Source of the DNA: Stappia stellulata
GTDB lineage: Bacteria > Pseudomonadota > Alphaproteobacteria > Rhizobiales > Stappiaceae
Reading direction: 5' to 3'
DNA: 64,000 nucleotides
Assembly (NCBI RefSeq): GCF_020176715.1
Contig: NZ_JAIVMF010000019.1
Location: forward strand, 1 to 64,000
Within the stretch, counting starts at the first letter, position 1, and each line of letters starts with the position of its first letter. The position numbers and the translations under genes are program-made. Positions 17,600-27,478 of this stretch are shown here, in pieces. Under the pieces are notes generated by a model. That model made no database searches. It saw only the letters and a list, made by a program, of their open reading frames with translations, and was not told the origin of the DNA.

Positions 17600-18382
17600 A
17601 TGTGCCGCCTGGCCGCCTACCTCGGGACGGAGATCCCGCTCGAGAACATCATCGCAAGACCGCGCCATTCGTTGCTGGTGCAAAGCCAGGATGCGCGCGA
17701 AGCCAAGCTGAGGGTCAATGGCGACGGCTTCGGCATCGCCTGGTACGGCCATCTGCCGGAACCGGGGCTGTTCAAGGATGTTCTTCCGGCCTGGGCCGAC
17801 ACCAACCTGCCGAGCGTGTGCCGGCTGGTGCGCTCAAGGCCGTTCCTGGCCCATGTCCGCGCGGCGACGACGGGGGCCTCGTCGCGCGACAACTGCCACC
17901 CTTTCGCCTACGGGCGCTGGGCCTTCATGCACAATGGCGGGCTGGGGGACTTTCCGCGGCTGCGTCGCGACATGGAGGCCTGTATCGCCGACGAGTATTA
18001 CGCCACCCGGCGCGGCACGACCGATTCGGAACTGTTCTTCCTGATGATGCTGACCAACGGTCTCGACCACGATCCGCAGGCGGCGCTGGAGCGCACGCTT
18101 TCGCAGGTCACCGGCATTGCCCGCAAGCGGAGCGACGGAACGCAGCCCCTGCGGCTGACCTGCGCGTTTTCCGACGGAGCGCGCATCTTCGCCTTTCGTC
18201 ATGCGGATGATGCGAAGGCGCCGAGCTTCTATCTGTCGGAGTGTCTGGATCACGGCGGGCGCGCCTTCGCCTCCGAGCCGCTGGAGGGGCCTTGCGCGCG
18301 CTGGCGCGCGGTGGAGCCCGATGTCCTTTATGAGCTTACGGAGACGGACGAACGCAGAAATCCGCTCGGCGTGCAGGCCTGA
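17600..18382 (+). CDS. Class II glutamine amidotransferase (YafJ/EgtC-like)
   Basis: A 260-residue N-terminal-nucleophile amidohydrolase. The start was set at 17600 because it places the catalytic cysteine at position 2 (MCRLAAYLG), as the family requires; a TTG at 17591 would bury it. Other signatures are VNGDGFGIAWYG, FLAHVRAATTGASSRDNCHPF, WAFMHNGGLGDF and ELFFLMML (read in parts). It probably releases ammonia from glutamine or a gamma-glutamyl compound. No acceptor-domain partner or egt gene is nearby. Divergent from ygfZ across a 267-bp gap. Confidence 0.88.
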   Translation: MCRLAAYLGTEIPLENIIARPRHSLLVQSQDAREAKLRVNGDGFGIAWYGHLPEPGLFKDVLPAWADTNLPSVCRLVRSRPFLAHVRAATTGASSRDNCHPFAYGRWAFMHNGGLGDFPRLRRDMEACIADEYYATRRGTTDSELFFLMMLTNGLDHDPQAALERTLSQVTGIARKRSDGTQPLRLTCAFSDGARIFAFRHADDAKAPSFYLSECLDHGGRAFASEPLEGPCARWRAVEPDVLYELTETDERRNPLGVQA

Positions 18383-18399
18383 GGCCGGCATGCGCCGGG

Positions 18400-19167
18400 T
18401 CAGGCGGGGCTTGGCAGCGACCCGCGTCCGCCGAAATTGGCCGACAGGTTGGCGATGCGCGCGCGGGCCGGGATCGGGCGGATGGTGAACAGCCGCGGGA
18501 TACGATGGTCGGCAATATCGGAGGCCAGCGCCATTAGCGCCTCGATGTTCTCGCCGACCCGGCGGTGGGTTTCTGTCTCGATGCGGATGCGCCGCCACAC
18601 ATGGCGCTGCACGACGAGATCCATGCAGGCCTTGAGGTCGGGGATCAGGAATTCCAGGTCGAGCGTCGGCAGGCCGAGATAGGCGCGCAACTCGTCGAAA
18701 ATCGTCCTGAGCACCGCCGCATAGGCGGCTTCCTCGGAATTCGGCCGCAGTTCGTTGATGTCGAGGCACTGGATTTGCGCTTCCTCGCGGGCGGTCTCCA
18801 CGAAGGCGGTGATCTGCGCGCTGGTGAGCTTGCAGGTGCCGTCCTCCAGCGCCAGCTGCTTCATCAGCAGCGACGCCTCGAAGATATCGAGGATGCGGCG
18901 CGACAGGACGTGAACCAGCTCGCGCAGTGCCCGCTCCTGCACGGGATTGCATTCCACGAAGTTCATTTCCACGATGTCGAACAGGCCGGCCTCGAAGGCT
19001 TCGCTGACGTTTCTGAAACAGGGGTTTTGCTCCAGGAGCCGATTGACGACCGGAAGGGCATCCACTTCGACCGGGCAGTCGGACATGCGAATGTCGTTGA
19101 TGTCGGTGAACATGGGCTGGGCTATGCGTTCCAGGGCGGTTGGTGTTTTAGACACAGCGGTCTCCAT
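18400..19167 (-). CDS. Conserved hypothetical protein, mostly helical
   Basis: A 255-residue soluble protein that I do not recognise. It is rich in predicted amphipathic helices, without signal peptide or membrane segment. Two cysteines occur in CFRNVSEAF and NFVECNPVQER, and a Glu/Leu-rich helix follows. C-terminal segment RRIRIETETHRRVGENIEALM is basic-acidic alternating. Codon use matches the neighbours, so it looks like a real gene. It is convergent with the glutamine amidotransferase gene (17 bases apart). An ATG at 19113 would shorten it by 18 residues. Confidence 0.6.
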   Translation of the reverse strand: METAVSKTPTALERIAQPMFTDINDIRMSDCPVEVDALPVVNRLLEQNPCFRNVSEAFEAGLFDIVEMNFVECNPVQERALRELVHVLSRRILDIFEASLLMKQLALEDGTCKLTSAQITAFVETAREEAQIQCLDINELRPNSEEAAYAAVLRTIFDELRAYLGLPTLDLEFLIPDLKACMDLVVQRHVWRRIRIETETHRRVGENIEALMALASDIADHRIPRLFTIRPIPARARIANLSANFGGRGSLPSPA

Positions 19168-19502
19168 CGCGGACTCACGTCTTCCGCGCTTCCTGTTATG
19201 TTTTTTTGATTGGCCGACCGGCTTTCGGTCGTCTTGGTTAAACGATTCCGAATCGCGCCCTGAGTCGCAACGAAGAAATGCGCCTGGAACGCAAGGAAAT
19301 TTGCGGAAACTCTGCGGTTTTTATGTGGACAAGGGCGAATCGGCTGTCATCTCCTCGCCTGCTTTGGCCCTGCGCCCACCGATCCGCCGAGGTGTGATTG
19401 CGGTCACGGAAGCGGCCCCGCAACCGCCATAGCCTGCGACAACTAACCAGGGATTCACGGATCCGCGCTATCGATGATGACGGTCCGGGGACAAAAAGGG
19501 CG
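19168..19502. other. 335-bp divergent intergenic region
   Basis: No gene is supported. It separates the hypothetical gene from the L,D-transpeptidase gene. Two small symmetric elements are visible: GACCG...CGGTC (19215-19229) and the odd-centred palindrome CGATTCCGAATCG (19243-19255). Either could be an operator, but neither has a recognisable owner. Confidence 0.35.
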
Positions 19503-20789
19503 ATGGGTGTGCGTATGAGCAAGATGACAGTCAAGACTTCGGAAAACGACTGCCGACGGCGGTCGGTCGCGGTGCGCGGAGCGATGCTGGGACTGGCGAT
19601 AGCCCTTGCGGCAACGCCGGCAATGGCGCGTGACACCAAGCCGCTGGAACCGGTCGCCGGCGACAGCATGAAGGCCGGCGCGGCCCTTCTGGCCGACGCG
19701 CCGCTCCAGATCCTGGTGTCGCTGAAGGACCAGACGCTCGACGTCTATCGCGGCACGCAGCTCATCGAGAGCACGCGGATCTCCTCCGGCAAGACCGGCT
19801 ACGGCACGCCGACCGGGATCTTTAGCATCCTGGAAAAACGGCGCCGCCATTTTTCCAATCTCTACGACAATGCGCCGATGCCCTACATGCAGCGCCTGAC
19901 CTGGTCGGGCATCGCCCTGCACGAGGGCCGGGTGCCGAACTATCCGGCCTCGCATGGCTGCATCCGGCTGCCGCGTGGCTTCGCCAAGGATCTCTTCGGC
20001 AAGACCGAGCGCGGCGGGCATGTGATCATCACGCGGGAACGCACGCGCCCCGAAGGCATCCTCCATGCGGCGCTGCCGCGCTCCGGCGCGGGCGAGACCG
20101 AGGTCGCGAGCCTCGATCCTGATGCGGTCATGCTGCGTCCGGCCCTTCCGGGTGCCGCCGGCGACGCGCCGGAGACGGTCGGCTCGATCGATCGGACGGC
20201 GGACACCGCGAAGGCCGAGCCGCGCGATCCGCTGCGCATCCTGATCACACGCACCTCGGCGCGCGAGCGGCTGCGCGACATGCAGCGCGTTCTCGACGAA
20301 CTGGGATATGCGCCCGGGCCGGTCGACGGGGTGATGGGCCGCAAGACCCGCGCCGCGATCGAGCTCTTCCAGGAAGGCGCCGAGCTGCCCGTGACCGGCG
20401 AGCCGAGCGATCTGGTGCTGCGGGCGCTCTATGCCGCGGCCGGCGAGACCGGCCCCGCGACCGGACGCCTCTACGTGCGCCGCAAGTTCAAGGAGATCTA
20501 TTCCGCCAATGTGGTGCTGAAGGATCCGGATGCGCCGATCGGCACGCACATCTACACGGTGATCGACGAGGGCGGCACGGCAAGCGCCCCGCGCTGGATG
20601 AGCGTGACCGCTGCGGCCACGCAAGGCACGGATGCCCACAGCGTGCTCTCGCGGATCGAATGGACGCCCGAGGCCCGCGCCTTTGTGGAGGACCGCCTCG
20701 CGCTCGGATCGTCGCTGATCGTGACCGACCGCCCGTTCCGCCTGCATTCCGGCCTCGGCACCGACTTCGTGGTGACAACCCGCCAGTAG
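19503..20789 (+). CDS. L,D-transpeptidase (YkuD) with peptidoglycan-binding domain
   Basis: A 428-residue envelope enzyme that forms 3-3 peptidoglycan crosslinks or attaches proteins to the wall. The N terminus has a basic stretch and a hydrophobic signal (GAMLGLAIALAATPAMA). The YkuD domain (about 60-180) ends with the catalytic motif SHGCIRLPRGFA, where the Cys is the nucleophile and the His precedes it. A PG_binding_1 domain follows near 260-310 (DMQRVLDELGYAPGPVDGVMG, read as DELGY and GVMGRKTRAAI). A third region, similar to a repeat seen in related proteins, closes the protein. Start chosen at ATG 19503 after AAAAAGGG; ATG 19515 is possible. Confidence 0.88.
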   Translation: MGVRMSKMTVKTSENDCRRRSVAVRGAMLGLAIALAATPAMARDTKPLEPVAGDSMKAGAALLADAPLQILVSLKDQTLDVYRGTQLIESTRISSGKTGYGTPTGIFSILEKRRRHFSNLYDNAPMPYMQRLTWSGIALHEGRVPNYPASHGCIRLPRGFAKDLFGKTERGGHVIITRERTRPEGILHAALPRSGAGETEVASLDPDAVMLRPALPGAAGDAPETVGSIDRTADTAKAEPRDPLRILITRTSARERLRDMQRVLDELGYAPGPVDGVMGRKTRAAIELFQEGAELPVTGEPSDLVLRALYAAAGETGPATGRLYVRRKFKEIYSANVVLKDPDAPIGTHIYTVIDEGGTASAPRWMSVTAAATQGTDAHSVLSRIEWTPEARAFVEDRLALGSSLIVTDRPFRLHSGLGTDFVVTTRQ

Positions 20790-20827
20790 GCGCAAGCGAT
20801 AGCGCACAAGAGCAAGCGTCCTGAATC

Positions 20828-20858
20828 AAAAACAGCGCCGGCGATCCTTGCCGGCGCT
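20828..20858 (-). terminator. Intrinsic terminator for the DUF427 gene
   Basis: Read on the minus strand, AGCGCCGGC pairs with GCCGGCGCT around a 7-base loop and is followed by GTTTTTG. It lies about 260 bases beyond the stop of the leftward DUF427 gene. Confidence 0.6.
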
Positions 20859-20896
20859 CAGTCTGAAGGCGAAGGGTGCGAACGCTCACCTGCGTC

Positions 20897-21025
20897 ATAC
20901 CGGGCAAGCGCAAGCGCGACCCGGTATCGGAGAGCCCAACGGCCACGCTTTACAGCGAATTGCCCAACGCGAGGCCGTGCCTCCCCGATCCCGGATCGCA
21001 GCTCACGCTGCGTCCGGGACGACGC
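20897..21025. repeat. REP-like palindromic elements
   Basis: Unit 1 has arms ATACCGGG and CCCGGTAT around a GC-rich centre (20897-20927), flanked by GCGTC and GGAGAG. Unit 2 near 20988-21021 has arms TCCCGGA and TCCGGGA in the opposite orientation and ends in ACGACG. The CCCGG arms with GTCAT/GTCGT flanks match the dispersed intergenic palindromes common in Rhizobiales. Only these two were noticed in the window. Confidence 0.5.
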
Positions 21026-21054
21026 CCCTTCCAAAGCTTTGTCGTCATCCTCCG

Positions 21055-21079
21055 CGCCGGCGATTCTCGCCGGCGTTTT
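21055..21079 (+). terminator. Intrinsic terminator for the L,D-transpeptidase gene
   Basis: CGCCGGCGA (21055-21063) pairs with TCGCCGGCG (21067-21075) around TTC and is followed by TTTT. It lies about 265 bases after the transpeptidase stop, beyond the REP-like units. Confidence 0.55.
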
Positions 21080-21120
21080 ATCGGTTCCGCGCCTGTCCGT
21101 CGACAAGACGGCCGCACGTG

Positions 21121-21504
21121 TCAGCCTTCCTCGACGATGTCCACATTGGCGCGGTCGGCGTAAAAGGCGATATATCCCTTCAAAGCCGCCACTTCATCGA
21201 AGGGCGCCTCGTAGCTCCAGGCAGCCTTTTCCGCCGCGCCGTCCGAAACGTGGATGTCCCAATAGCTGGCCTCGCCCTTGAAGGGGCAGTAGGTGGCGTG
21301 ATCGGAGGCGGTGAGCCGCTCCATGTCGACGTCGTCCCTTGGCAGGTAGTGCACGTCCGGGTAGCCGGATTCGCGCAGGATCACGGTCCGGCGGCTTTCG
21401 GCGACGGGCTGATCGTAGAGGCTGACACGAACAAGGGCAGTGCTTGGGTGAAGGCTGATGGCATGGTCCGGGTGCGCGGCAAATCCGGGCGCGGGATTGC
21501 TCAT
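21121..21504 (-). CDS. DUF427 domain protein
   Basis: A 127-residue cytoplasmic protein of the DUF427 family. Diagnostic segments are VAESRRTVILRESGYPDVHYLPRDDV (read as SRRTVILRE and YPDVHYLPR), TYCPFKGEASYW and YEAPFDEVAALKGYIAFY. The family is a small beta fold with no assigned reaction. The start at 21504 has AAGAGGA upstream. It is 47 bases downstream of the secreted protein gene on the same strand and may be cotranscribed with it. Confidence 0.85.
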   Translation of the reverse strand: MSNPAPGFAAHPDHAISLHPSTALVRVSLYDQPVAESRRTVILRESGYPDVHYLPRDDVDMERLTASDHATYCPFKGEASYWDIHVSDGAAEKAAWSYEAPFDEVAALKGYIAFYADRANVDIVEEG

Positions 21505-21551
21505 CGTCGGGATCCTCTTGTCGTCGGTGCGTCCAAAATCAAGCTCGCGCG

Positions 21552-22238
21552 TCAGTCGCCGGCCACGAAGTAATGCATCGTTCCGTCCGGGCCGATGCCG
21601 AGCCGGTAGAACGTCCAGGTGCCGGTCAGGTTCATGTCCGCCATGTCGCCCGCGGTGACGAGCTGGAACAGCTCGACCCTTTGTTCCGGCGTCAGCCGGT
21701 CGAAGGGGGTGCGCGCGAAATAGGGCCAGATATACATTTCCTGCGAGCTTCCGACATCGGCATGGACGTAGCCGGCCTCCAGAACCTCGGCCAGGATGGC
21801 AAGGATCTCGTAGCCGTCCTCGTCGCCGGAGGCCGACTTCAGATAGTCGATCGGGTCGTCCATCTCGCCGAAGGTGAGGGTCGGCAGCAATTCGTTGCCT
21901 TCCAGCACCATGCGCAGCCGCTCCATGTCGCCCGAATGGGCCGCCTCCAGCAATTGCGCGCGCATGCGCGCCACCGGCTTGGGCAGCTCCGCATCGCCGT
22001 AATAGACCTTGGGCAGCATGACCTGCGGCGCGTCGGTCGCACCGGCGGCGGCCGTGCCCGGCTCGGCGAGCGGCGTTGCTTCGTTCAACTCGGCGTCGGG
22101 AATGAGGGGCGAGGACGGAGCGACGTCGCGCGGCTCGACCTGGATCCGCTCCGTCTGGACGCTCGTCGCCATCGCGGGGCCCGCAAGGGGGAAAATCGAA
22201 GCGCACAGTCCGATCGCCAATCTTCGCAGGCCAGTCAT
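21552..22238 (-). CDS. Conserved secreted hypothetical protein
   Basis: A 228-residue protein with a signal peptide (MTGLRRLAIGLCASIFPLAGPAMA). After a Pro/Ala-rich linker, residues about 80-228 form a compact domain. The helical segment RMRAQLLEAAHSGDMERLRMVLEGNELLP resembles one ankyrin-like helical pair, followed by PYFARTPFDRLTPEQRVELFQLVT and a terminal strand pair WTFYRLGIGPDGTMHYFVAG (segments shortened here). I do not recognise a named family; similar proteins occur across Rhizobiales. GAGGTG precedes the start closely. Function unknown, envelope location likely. Confidence 0.65.
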   Translation of the reverse strand: MTGLRRLAIGLCASIFPLAGPAMATSVQTERIQVEPRDVAPSSPLIPDAELNEATPLAEPGTAAAGATDAPQVMLPKVYYGDAELPKPVARMRAQLLEAAHSGDMERLRMVLEGNELLPTLTFGEMDDPIDYLKSASGDEDGYEILAILAEVLEAGYVHADVGSSQEMYIWPYFARTPFDRLTPEQRVELFQLVTAGDMADMNLTGTWTFYRLGIGPDGTMHYFVAGD

Positions 22239-22454
22239 TGTCACCTCGGGTTTCAATCGCGTTGCGGTTTCGCGCGACCCTATAGCAAGCCGGCCCCGCA
22301 AGAAAACACAGCTTTGTGAATGTCCGGTCCGTGTGTCCATCCCTATCGCACCGGGGGCGTTGAGTGGGGTACCGACAATGAGATAAGCCTTGTTCGTCGG
22401 GCGGGAAGGGCCAAGGGGCGTGCCTGCTGTCGAACACGCGAAAAGTGGGCATTT

Positions 22455-23084
22455 GTGTCGGTAACCGTCTTTTTCCTGATCGGGATCGCGATCGGCGTCG
22501 CAACCAGCGCGCCCGTCGGGCCGGTCAATATCGCGGCGATCCAGCGGGCGTTGCGCTATGGCTTCCTGCCGGGGCTGCTTGCCGGCGCGGGCGCCGTGGC
22601 GGCGGACGGGATCTATGCCGGCTTTGCCGCCTTCGGGATCACGGCCGTGTCCGATTTCGTCGAGCGCCACAGCGGTCTGATCCAGATCGCCGGAGGCATG
22701 CTGGTGATCCTCTTCGGCGCGCGCATCCTAGCCGCCCATCCGCATTTCAGCGAGGAGGACGGCCCGCCGACCAGCCTCTGGGCGGGCATGGGGACAGGCT
22801 TTGCCCTCACCATCACCAATCCCGGCGTGGTGCTCGGCTTTCTCGCGATCTTCGGCAGTCTGGGAAAATGGGCGCCCGACCCGGGCGACTATGCCGGCGC
22901 GACCGCCATGGTGGCGGGCGTCGTTTCGGGGGCAACCGGCTGGTGGGTGTTCATCTCCGCCATGGTGTCGCGGTTGCGCAGCCGCATGACCGATGCCTGG
23001 CTGGTGTGGATCAACCGCGCGTCCGGCAGCCTGCTGATCGCTTTCGGCGTCGCGATCTTCCTCCACCTTTTCCTGGAGGGCTGA
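22455..23084 (+). CDS. LysE-family amino-acid/metabolite exporter
   Basis: A 209-residue inner-membrane protein of the LysE/RhtB superfamily with about six hydrophobic segments. The N-terminal motif FFLIGIAIGVATSAPVGPVN is the family hallmark (P-x-G-P). The start is GTG 22455, which gives the usual N terminus directly before helix one; no ATG fits. The substrate could be an amino acid, but cannot be inferred. It is divergent from the secreted hypothetical gene across 216 bp. Confidence 0.85.
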   Translation: MSVTVFFLIGIAIGVATSAPVGPVNIAAIQRALRYGFLPGLLAGAGAVAADGIYAGFAAFGITAVSDFVERHSGLIQIAGGMLVILFGARILAAHPHFSEEDGPPTSLWAGMGTGFALTITNPGVVLGFLAIFGSLGKWAPDPGDYAGATAMVAGVVSGATGWWVFISAMVSRLRSRMTDAWLVWINRASGSLLIAFGVAIFLHLFLEG

Positions 23085-23112
23085 ACGGGCCTCGCAGCAA
23101 CAGGTGCTGGCG

Positions 23113-23385
23113 TCAGTGCAGGGGCTTGAACAGCGTGTAGTCGCCGCGGCGCACGCGCGAGGGCAGGTCTTCCGCCATCTGCGCGACCGCTTCTTCGCCG
23201 AAGGTCGTCACAAGGTCGGCGAAGGCGGTGAACAGCGCCGCATGCGACACGGCGGCGGAATCGATCCCGCAGGCGACGGCTTCGGCAAAGGCCTCGTCGA
23301 TGTAGCCAAGGGCCATCCGACGGATGTCCTGATCCGTGACCGCGACCTCCTCGATCTCGTATTCGCTCTGGTCGGTGTCCCGCAT
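23113..23385 (-). CDS. Small acidic hypothetical protein
   Basis: A 90-residue acidic, mostly helical protein (MRDTDQSEYEIEEVAVTDQ at the N terminus, PSRVRRGDYTLFKPLH at the C terminus) with no signal peptide or membrane segment. I do not recognise it. AGGG lies upstream of the ATG at 23385; a longer form starting at 23430 is possible. It is convergent with the LysE-type gene, 28 bases apart. Codon bias at third positions is coding-like. Confidence 0.55.
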   Translation of the reverse strand: MRDTDQSEYEIEEVAVTDQDIRRMALGYIDEAFAEAVACGIDSAAVSHAALFTAFADLVTTFGEEAVAQMAEDLPSRVRRGDYTLFKPLH

Positions 23386-23541
23386 GTCTGTCCGCCCTGG
23401 TCCGTGCTCGATGTGTGCGATGAGGACCATCTTTGCGTGAGTCGGGGGCTGAGCGTAAACAATTCCTTAATTAAACCGCTAAAATCCGCCATTTATGGTT
23501 AACGCAATGCGGTGACAGGGCGGGAAATCAACGGCCAAACG

Positions 23542-23997
23542 TTAACGATTGTAGCGGGTGGTTACGTTGCGGATCAGCGCGCCGCCTTCCTCGATGTAGC
23601 GCGCCAGGGCCGTCTTCGCTGCAGGCGTACACTGTCGGTAGACCGAGGAAAACCCCCTGTATCCCTGATTGAAGCGTTCGATGAAGCGGCGCGAGCGTGC
23701 ATCGTCGCTGACTTCCGCATCCAGCAGCGCGCGCATCTGGTCGCGCCACAGCGTTCCGTCGGCCGCGCCGCACAGCGGCCTCAGGTAATGCAGTGCGCCC
23801 ATGATCTCCGAAAGCCGCATCAGGTCGGCCTCATAGGGCGGGTCTTCCGGCCGCACCTGCGCTGCGGCCGGATCGCGCAGTCCGCTGCCAAGCATCAGCA
23901 GTGCGAGCGCGCAGGCAAGCGACGCAGCACGAAGGCCGCGCGTGCGGACGCCGTCACGGGCGGGGGAGCGGGCGCGAAGAGGGATCATGTCGAACAT
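23542..23997 (-). CDS. TIGR02301 family secreted protein
   Basis: A 151-residue exported protein. The N terminus carries a signal sequence (LRAASLACALALLMLGSGL followed by AAAQ). The mature part has the family pattern Y-E-A-D-L-x-R-L-S-E-I-M-G-A-L-H-Y-L-R-P-L-C, then a helical region and a final VYRQCTPAAKTALARYI segment; two conserved cysteines may pair in the periplasm. The family is a Rhizobiales-type uncharacterised group. ATG 23997 was preferred; ATG 23988 also fits. It follows the Nudix gene after 73 bases. Confidence 0.75.
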   Translation of the reverse strand: MFDMIPLRARSPARDGVRTRGLRAASLACALALLMLGSGLRDPAAAQVRPEDPPYEADLMRLSEIMGALHYLRPLCGAADGTLWRDQMRALLDAEVSDDARSRRFIERFNQGYRGFSSVYRQCTPAAKTALARYIEEGGALIRNVTTRYNR

Positions 23998-24070
23998 CGC
24001 AGGAAAGATGCGCCGGGCGCGTCCGGCGTGCAAGGGGCGCATCCGGAAATTCCGGCAGGGGTAGCGCCGC

Positions 24071-24526
24071 CTAACCGCCGGTCAGGCGGCGAATGCGCGC
24101 CGCCGTTCCGGGCGTCATCGGCCGCCCGTCGAGATCGGCGATCCGCACCCAGGCGGCGTCTTGCGCATCGTCTCCGGCCGTGAGCGTGCCCTGCGGCCGG
24201 GTTGCCAGATAAACGGCGATGCGAAATCGAAAGGCGGGCACGGCATCACGCGCCGGGCTGTCCACCTCGACCCATTCGACCGGGTCCGGATCGAGGTCGG
24301 CCTCAAGGCCGGTCTCTTCACGGAGTTCGCGCCGGGCGGCATCGCGCGGGCGTTCTCCCGCCTCGACCCGGCCGCCTGGAAGGCTCCAGTATCCAAGATA
24401 AGGATCCTTGCCGCGCTGAACCAGCAGCACGGTATCTGTTGCGCGGCACAGGACGCTGACGCCAAGCGGCAGGTCGGATGCCGGCTTTCGGCCGGCGCCT
24501 TGCGGATCGCGGGGTGTGTCGCTCAC
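24071..24526 (-). CDS. Nudix hydrolase
   Basis: A 151-residue Nudix enzyme with a complete box: GGRVEAGERPRDAARRELRE then ETGL, matching G-x5-E-x7-R-E-U-x-E-E-x-G-U. The LGYWSLPGGR lead-in is typical of ADP-ribose or NTP pyrophosphohydrolases of the MutT group. The start is GTG 24526 within a GTGA overlap with the upstream gene, so translation is coupled. The substrate is not identifiable by eye. Confidence 0.88.
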   Translation of the reverse strand: MSDTPRDPQGAGRKPASDLPLGVSVLCRATDTVLLVQRGKDPYLGYWSLPGGRVEAGERPRDAARRELREETGLEADLDPDPVEWVEVDSPARDAVPAFRFRIAVYLATRPQGTLTAGDDAQDAAWVRIADLDGRPMTPGTAARIRRLTGG

Positions 24527-25041
24527 GCGAAGAGGGCGTCGATGGAGGCCTGCGAATCGGCCTCGCCATCGTCGGCCGGATCAAGGTGTCCGTGGATGAT
24601 GGCGCTGGCATTGGCGATCAGCGGCTTGATTTCCTCCACCGTCTCCATGGCAAGCGTGGCGGCAAGGTCTTCGATCCCCGTCGCCATTTCGCTTGCGGCG
24701 CGCAGGCGGCCCTGTTTTTCGCAAACGGCCGTGTCGAGCGTGGCGACCACATCGCGCAACGCCCGGCGGACCGGTGGCGGGGCGGCGTGAAACGCCTCGA
24801 TCGCCAGGCCCTTTTCCTTGAAGCAGGAGGCCTCGAAATGGTCTTCGTAGCTCAGGGGCTGCCAGGCGAGCACGTCTTCCGCGCAATCGGGCATCGCCGG
24901 CAGCATCTCGAGCATCATCACCACTTCATTGAAATGGTTGAGATAGTCGGTCGCCAGGCCGGTATGCGGATTGATATTCGCGGCGGCAAGCCGATCGGTT
25001 GCCAAATGGCCTGCCCCAAGAACTGGTTGCGTCTCGCTCAT
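24523..25041 (-). CDS. Conserved hypothetical protein, helical
   Basis: A 172-residue soluble protein, unknown to me. It contains NPHTGLATDYLNHFNEVVMMLEMLPAMPDCAEDV (read as GLATDYLNHFNE and PAMPDCAEDV) and a WQPLSYEDHFEAS segment followed by long helices. The pattern resembles an uncharacterised Rhizobiales family often found beside the Nudix gene. The 4-base overlap with the Nudix hydrolase argues for joint expression. It is divergent from the SRAP gene across 140 bp. Confidence 0.65.
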   Translation of the reverse strand: MSETQPVLGAGHLATDRLAAANINPHTGLATDYLNHFNEVVMMLEMLPAMPDCAEDVLAWQPLSYEDHFEASCFKEKGLAIEAFHAAPPPVRRALRDVVATLDTAVCEKQGRLRAASEMATGIEDLAATLAMETVEEIKPLIANASAIIHGHLDPADDGEADSQASIDALFA

Positions 25042-25181
25042 CTGTCCGTCTCTTCGGAACTTTCACCTTGCAGTCTTACCGCCATCGGGTTTCAAATTGC
25101 CTAATTGGGAGAATGCGATACCAAGGCAAGCCAGCGGTCGGTCCGACCCCCGAGAGAAACCCGAGGCGAGGTTGCGACGCG

Positions 25182-25961
25182 ATGTGCGGACGATTTGCCC
25201 TTTCCGCGACCCCTGAGGAGGTCCGGGCGCTGTTCGGCTATGCCGACACGCCGAATTTCCCGCCGCGCTACAATATCGCACCGACCCAGCCGATCGCGAC
25301 GGTCCGCGAGGCTTTCGGTGCGCGTCGCTTCGTGCTGGTGCGATGGGGGCTTGTGCCGGGCTGGGTCAAGGACCCGGCAAGCTTCAGCCTGCTGATCAAT
25401 GCCCGGGCGGAAACGGCGGCGGAAAAGCCCTCGTTTCGCGCCGCGATGCGCCACCGCCGCTGCCTCATCCCCGCCAGCGGCTTTTATGAATGGCACCGGC
25501 CGGACGCCGGACCCAAGCAGCCCTACTGGATCCGCCCGCGCGACGGCGGCATCGTCGCCTTCGCCGGACTGTGGGAGGAATGGTGCGATCCCGACGGCGG
25601 CGAGATCGAGACCGGCGCGATCCTGACCGTGGCGGCGAATGCAACGGTTGCGCCGGTCCACAACCGCATGCCGGCGGTGATCGCGCCGGAGGATTTCGAC
25701 TGCTGGCTCGACGTCCAGAACACGCCTTTGAAGGAAGCGCGGGCGCTGTTGCGCCCGGCGCCGGAAAGCCTGTTCGAGACGGTCCCGGTGTCCGCGCGGG
25801 TGAACAGTGCAATTGAAGATGCGCCCGACCTCGTGGAGCCCGTGGCCGCGTCGCAGGGCGCGATCCGCGACGAGGCCGCCGCGGAGCCGGCTCCGCCCAA
25901 GGCGAAACGGCAGACAGCCAAGGGGCGCAAGCCGTCCGACGATCAGTTCGACCTCTTCTAG
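25182..25961 (+). CDS. SOS response-associated peptidase (SRAP, YedK/HMCES)
   Basis: A 259-residue SRAP protein, which crosslinks to abasic sites in single-stranded DNA and shields them. The catalytic Cys is residue 2 (MCGRFALSA), which fixes the start at 25182. Other conserved parts are RYNIAPTQPI, WGLVPGW, NARAETAAEKPSF, RRCLIPASGFYEWH with the active-site Glu, and VHNRMPAVI with the conserved His. The C-terminal ~35 residues are a basic low-complexity tail (PPKAKRQTAKGRKPS). No LexA box was recognised upstream. Confidence 0.94.
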   Translation: MCGRFALSATPEEVRALFGYADTPNFPPRYNIAPTQPIATVREAFGARRFVLVRWGLVPGWVKDPASFSLLINARAETAAEKPSFRAAMRHRRCLIPASGFYEWHRPDAGPKQPYWIRPRDGGIVAFAGLWEEWCDPDGGEIETGAILTVAANATVAPVHNRMPAVIAPEDFDCWLDVQNTPLKEARALLRPAPESLFETVPVSARVNSAIEDAPDLVEPVAASQGAIRDEAAAEPAPPKAKRQTAKGRKPSDDQFDLF

Positions 25962-25973
25962 CTGCCGGCCGCC

Positions 25974-26053
25974 AGCCTTTGTGCGGGCGCCTAGCAGGCG
26001 TCTGCGGACGCTAGAGAGCCTTTGTGCGGGCGCCTAGCAGGCGTCTGCGGACG

Positions 26054-26059
<6 letters not shown>
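25974..26059. repeat. Perfect tandem duplication of a 43-bp unit between convergent genes
   Basis: The 43 bases at 25974-26016 are repeated without change at 26017-26059. Each unit holds an inner stem GCGTC-TGCG-GACGC and a partial GCGCCT/AGGCGT stem, so it may be a bidirectional terminator. Copy 2 includes the stop codon and part of the last codon of the leftward FAD-enzyme gene, whereas copy 1 is wholly intergenic. Identity between copies suggests a recent slippage event or selection for both. Confidence 0.9.

Positions 26060-27478
<1,419 letters not shown>

Larger units (their letters stand above)
20790..21120. other. 331-bp intergenic region with terminators and REP-like palindromes
   Basis: No gene. 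From left to right it holds a minus-strand terminator (20828-20858), two REP-like palindromic units (20897-20935 and about 20985-21025), and a plus-strand terminator (21055-21079). The terminators face each other across the convergent L,D-transpeptidase and DUF427 genes. Confidence 0.6.

Noticed and set aside
19243-19255. CGATTCCGAATCG palindrome as a named operator
   Set aside because: It is short, no regulator lies nearby and the match to any known site is weak; recorded only as part of the intergenic description.
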